Positions 7,473 to 9,514 of a stretch of DNA of 9,514 bases are shown here, piece after piece (within the stretch, counting starts at the first letter, position 1; the number at the start of each line of letters is the position of its first letter). Made by a program: the position numbers and the translations under genes. Origin of the DNA: Friedmanniella sp. Lineage in GTDB: Bacteria > Actinomycetota > Actinomycetes > Propionibacteriales > Propionibacteriaceae. The notes beneath the pieces are model-generated. The model ran no database searches and was not told where the DNA came from. It saw only the letters and a list, made by a program, of their open reading frames with translations. Where the stretch lies: positions 1-9,514 of the forward strand of contig JAOPXW010000113.1 in assembly GCA_025964935.1 (NCBI GenBank), read 5' to 3'.

Positions 7473-8536
7473 ACGGGTTCGTCCCCGGCAGCCACCGCCG
7501 CGAGCTGGCCAACCGGTCCTGGACCCACGAGCCCCTGATCAGCCTGCCCGCCCGGACGGCCTCCCCGCTGGTCGAGCTGGGCCGGCGGGCGCTGCTCGCC
7601 CTCCTCCTGGTCGGCTTCGTGGTGGCGCTGGTGTGGTTCGACCGGCACTCCTACACCGACAACTACGACGGCGCCGTGTCGCTGGTCGACGCGATCTACT
7701 ACGCCACGGTCACCATCACGACCACGGGCTACGGCGACATCACCCCGGTCACCACGACCGCCCGGCTGCTCAACGCGATCCTGGTGACCCCGCTGCGGAT
7801 CGGGTTCCTGGTCCTGTTGGTGGGCACGACGCTGCAGGTGCTGGCCAACCAGGGTCGGCGCATCTTCAAGGACGGACGCTGGAGGAAGAACATGCGCAAC
7901 CACGTGGTCGTCGTCGGCTACGGCACCAAGGGCAAGAGTGCGGTCGACACCCTGGAGGCCAACGGCACCAACCCCGCCCAGATCGTCATCATCGACGGGC
8001 GCCCGACCGCGGTCTCCGACGCCAACCTGCGGGGCTTCGCCGCGATCGAGGGCGACGCCACCCGACGTGACATCCTGCGCCGGGCCGAGATCATGAAGGC
8101 CCGGGAGATCATCATCACCCTGGACCGCGACGACTCGGCCATCCTGGTCACCTTGACCGTCCGGCAGCTCAACCCCCGGGCACACGTGGTGGTCGCGGTC
8201 CGGGAGGACGACAACGCCTCCCTGGTGCGGCAGTCGGGGGCCAACGCGGTCATCACGTCCTCGGAGGCCGTCGGCCGGCTGCTCGGGCTGTCGGCCGTCA
8301 GCCCGAACCTGGGCACCGTGATCGAGGACCTGCTGTCCTCCCGCGAGGGGCTGGAGGTGGGCGAGCGCCAGGTGACCGCCGACGAGGTGGGCCGGGCGCC
8401 CGGCGACGTCGGCGGGGAGCGGGTGATCGCCGTGGTCAGGAACAAGACGCTGCGCCGCTTCTACGACCCCACCGTCGCCCGGCTCGAGACCGGCGACCAG
8501 GTCGTCGTCGTACGCCGGGCCTCCCCGGACGGCTGA
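7469..8536 (+). CDS. Two-TM potassium channel with C-terminal RCK (TrkA-N/TrkA-C) domain
   Basis: The product has 355 residues. A membrane helix (about 41-57) is followed by a pore helix (about 72-82), the selectivity filter T-T-G-Y-G-D (85-90) and a second membrane helix (about 100-124), the minimal K+ channel pore. A cytoplasmic RCK domain follows. Its Rossmann strand and loop are [13 protein letters not shown] (145-157), then I-I-D-G at the end of strand 2, G-D-A-T and L-D-R-D-D-S-A. The last part (about 270-355) looks like a TrkA-C-type ligand domain. Such channels assemble as tetramers and are gated by nucleotides or ions bound to the RCK ring. The GTG start overlaps the apt stop by 4 bases (GTGA), which argues for co-expression with apt. 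I do not know a gene symbol for this group. The gene lies between apt and rel, which are often direct neighbours in related genomes. Confidence 0.92.
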   Translation: MNGFVPGSHRRELANRSWTHEPLISLPARTASPLVELGRRALLALLLVGFVVALVWFDRHSYTDNYDGAVSLVDAIYYATVTITTTGYGDITPVTTTARLLNAILVTPLRIGFLVLLVGTTLQVLANQGRRIFKDGRWRKNMRNHVVVVGYGTKGKSAVDTLEANGTNPAQIVIIDGRPTAVSDANLRGFAAIEGDATRRDILRRAEIMKAREIIITLDRDDSAILVTLTVRQLNPRAHVVVAVREDDNASLVRQSGANAVITSSEAVGRLLGLSAVSPNLGTVIEDLLSSREGLEVGERQVTADEVGRAPGDVGGERVIAVVRNKTLRRFYDPTVARLETGDQVVVVRRASPDG

Positions 8537-8551
8537 GTCCGGACCGCCGGT

Positions 8552-8557
8552 TAGGAT
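8552..8557 (+). promoter_or_regulatory. Possible -10 box of the rel promoter
   Basis: TAGGAT fits TANNNT and lies in the 52-base gap between the channel gene and the favoured rel start. Transcription would begin near 8564. That would leave the ATG at 8556 outside the mRNA and favour the GTG at 8589, which has AGGTGAGGA (8570-8578) upstream. No good -35 hexamer is seen. Confidence 0.42.
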
Positions 8558-9230
8558 GGAGCCCTGCCGAGGTGAGGAACTCCAGGCTGTGACTGACCAG
8601 GGTGCGGCCGTACGGTCGCTGAGCGAGGAGCCGACGGGCTCCGACCCGGAGACCGCTGTGCCTGCGGTCGGGGAGACCAACGTCCGCCGGGTCCGCGGCC
8701 AGGTCGAGCCGGGGACCAGCTCGCTGCCCGTACGTCTGAGCACCGGCCCCGAGCAGCCCAGGGTCCCGATGCGGCAGCGCATCGCCCGCTTCGGCACGGC
8801 CAAGCCCCAGACGCCCGCCCTGGACCCACTGTTCCGGGTGATCCGGACCAACCACCCCAAAGCCGACCTGGCCCTGATCGAGCGGGCCTACCGGACCGCC
8901 GAGAAGCACCACGCCGGCCAGCTGCGCAAGAGCGGCGACGCCTACATCACCCACCCGCTGGCCGTGACCACGATCCTGGCCGAGCTGGGGATGACCGAGA
9001 CCACCCTGTGTGCCGCGCTGCTGCACGACACGGTGGAGGACACCCCGTACACCCTGACCCAGCTGACCCGCGACTTCGGCGAGGAAGTCGCGCTCCTGGT
9101 CGACGGGTGCACCAAGCTGGACAAGGTCAAGTACGGCGAGTCGGCCAAGTCCGAGACCATCCGCAAGATGGTGTTCGCGAGGAGCCGCGACATCCGGGTG
9201 CTGGGCATCAAGTTGGCCGACCGCCTGCAC

Positions 9231-9233
9231 TAG
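9231..9233 (+). other. In-frame amber codon in the HD motif of rel
   Basis: TAG stands where relatives have the Asn of A-D-R-L-H-N-M-R-T. It is four codons after the metal-binding Asp (D211). An Asn codon AAC differs from TAG at two positions, so a single base change from the common codon does not explain it. A TAG is read as stop elsewhere in this window (ends of the GNAT gene, ruvB and secF). Confidence 0.93.
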
Positions 9234-9514
9234 ATGCGGACCCTGCACTACCTGCGAACCGACAAGCAGTCCCGGATCGCCTCCGAGACCCTAGAGATCT
9301 TCGCCCCGCTGGCCCACCGGCTCGGGATGAACGCGATCAAGTGGGAGCTGGAGGACCTCGCGTTCAGCACGCTGCACCCCAAGATCGACGACGAGATCGT
9401 GCGCCTCGTCGCGGAGCGCGCGCCCTCCCGTGACCAGTTCCTGGCCCAGGTCATCAGCCAGGTCGAGGGCGACCTCCGGACCAACAAGATCAACGCCCGC
9501 GTCACCGGTCGCCC
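9234..9514 (+). CDS. Continuation of the rel frame after the amber codon; possible restart at ATG
   Basis: An ATG follows the TAG directly and the frame is open for 93 codons to the window edge. The translation is good Rel sequence: the second half of the HD domain and the linker to the synthetase domain. If translation restarts here by coupling, the product would hold the synthetase but lack all four metal ligands of the hydrolase. No clear Shine-Dalgarno sequence precedes the ATG, although a ribosome stopping at the adjoining TAG could reinitiate. It is more simply read as the 3' part of the interrupted gene. Confidence 0.6.
   Translation, partial: MRTLHYLRTDKQSRIASETLEIFAPLAHRLGMNAIKWELEDLAFSTLHPKIDDEIVRLVAERAPSRDQFLAQVISQVEGDLRTNKINARVTGR

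Larger units (their letters stand above)
8589..9514 (+). pseudogene. rel: rel, bifunctional (p)ppGpp synthetase/hydrolase, interrupted by an in-frame TAG; 3' end outside window
   Basis: Rel enzymes make and degrade the alarmone (p)ppGpp. The conserved N-terminal HD hydrolase domain is plain: [11 protein letters not shown] with H122, H-D-T-V-E-D-T with H146 and D147, and A-D-R-L-H with D211. These match the metal ligands H53, H77, D78 and D144 of the Streptococcus enzyme. The next codon but three, normally Asn, is TAG (9231-9233). The same frame then continues with [22 protein letters not shown] and K-W-E-L-E-D-L-A-F up to V-T-G-R at the window end, just where the synthetase domain begins. Full-length actinobacterial Rel is near 790 residues; the part before the TAG codes for only 214 (225 from the ATG at 8556). 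The N-terminal 70 or so residues are variable and poorly conserved. GTG 8589 is favoured as start because of its ribosome binding site and the TAGGAT box over the ATG. Mutation, split gene, readthrough and sequence error all remain possible. Confidence 0.85.

Noticed and set aside
6767..8860. Long open frame of 697 codons on the - strand
   Set aside because: It runs opposite secF, apt, the channel gene and the start of rel, all of which are firmly identified. No domain or plausible start region is seen.
9231..9233. Genome-wide recoding of TAG as a sense codon
   Set aside because: TAG ends ruvB and secF at the normal family lengths and also ends the GNAT gene, so it is used as a stop here.

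Overview
The window is high-G+C DNA (about 70% by eye) with every gene on the + strand. Its gene order is that of an actinobacterial (Actinomycetota) chromosome: GNAT acetyltransferase (partial), yebC, ruvC, ruvA, ruvB, yajC, secD, secF, apt, a potassium channel gene, rel. GTG starts, 1-4 base stop/start overlaps, TANNNT-type -10 boxes and a GAAC-N4-GTTC LexA box all fit that phylum. The genus cannot be fixed from sequence alone.

Layout. Bases 2-277 are the C-terminal end of a GNAT acetyltransferase. Bases 289-1050 are yebC, 11 bases downstream. A 107-base gap carries a near-ideal LexA operator (1121-1134) and leads into the Holliday-junction operon ruvC (1158-1727), ruvA (1724-2329) and ruvB (2373-3422). 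After ruvB there is a plausible intrinsic terminator (3435-3465), a possible promoter (-10 at 3480-3485) and a second operon: yajC (3587-4006), secD (4038-5768), secF (5768-6940), apt (6948-7472) and a two-TM potassium channel with a cytoplasmic RCK/TrkA-N domain (7469-8536). The bifunctional (p)ppGpp synthetase/hydrolase gene rel then starts at 8589 (or 8556) and runs off the window.

Function. RuvA and RuvB branch-migrate Holliday junctions and RuvC cuts them; the LexA box places them under the SOS response. YajC, SecD and SecF form the accessory complex that helps the Sec translocon. Apt salvages adenine, the channel regulates K+ flux, and Rel sets (p)ppGpp levels. This is conserved housekeeping DNA. 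I see no mobile element, CRISPR array, RNA gene or clear new multi-gene system.

The clear anomaly is in rel. A single in-frame TAG (9231-9233) replaces the highly conserved Asn codon of the HD-domain motif A-D-R-L-H-N-M-R-T. The reading frame continues with good Rel sequence up to the end of the window, starting with an ATG directly after the TAG. As written, the Rel hydrolase domain is cut in two. The cause may be a real nonsense mutation, a split gene, stop-codon readthrough or a sequence error; the window cannot decide. Lesser points are a possible 17-codon ORF bridging ruvA and ruvB, and TAGGAT elements that affect the start choice of yebC and rel.
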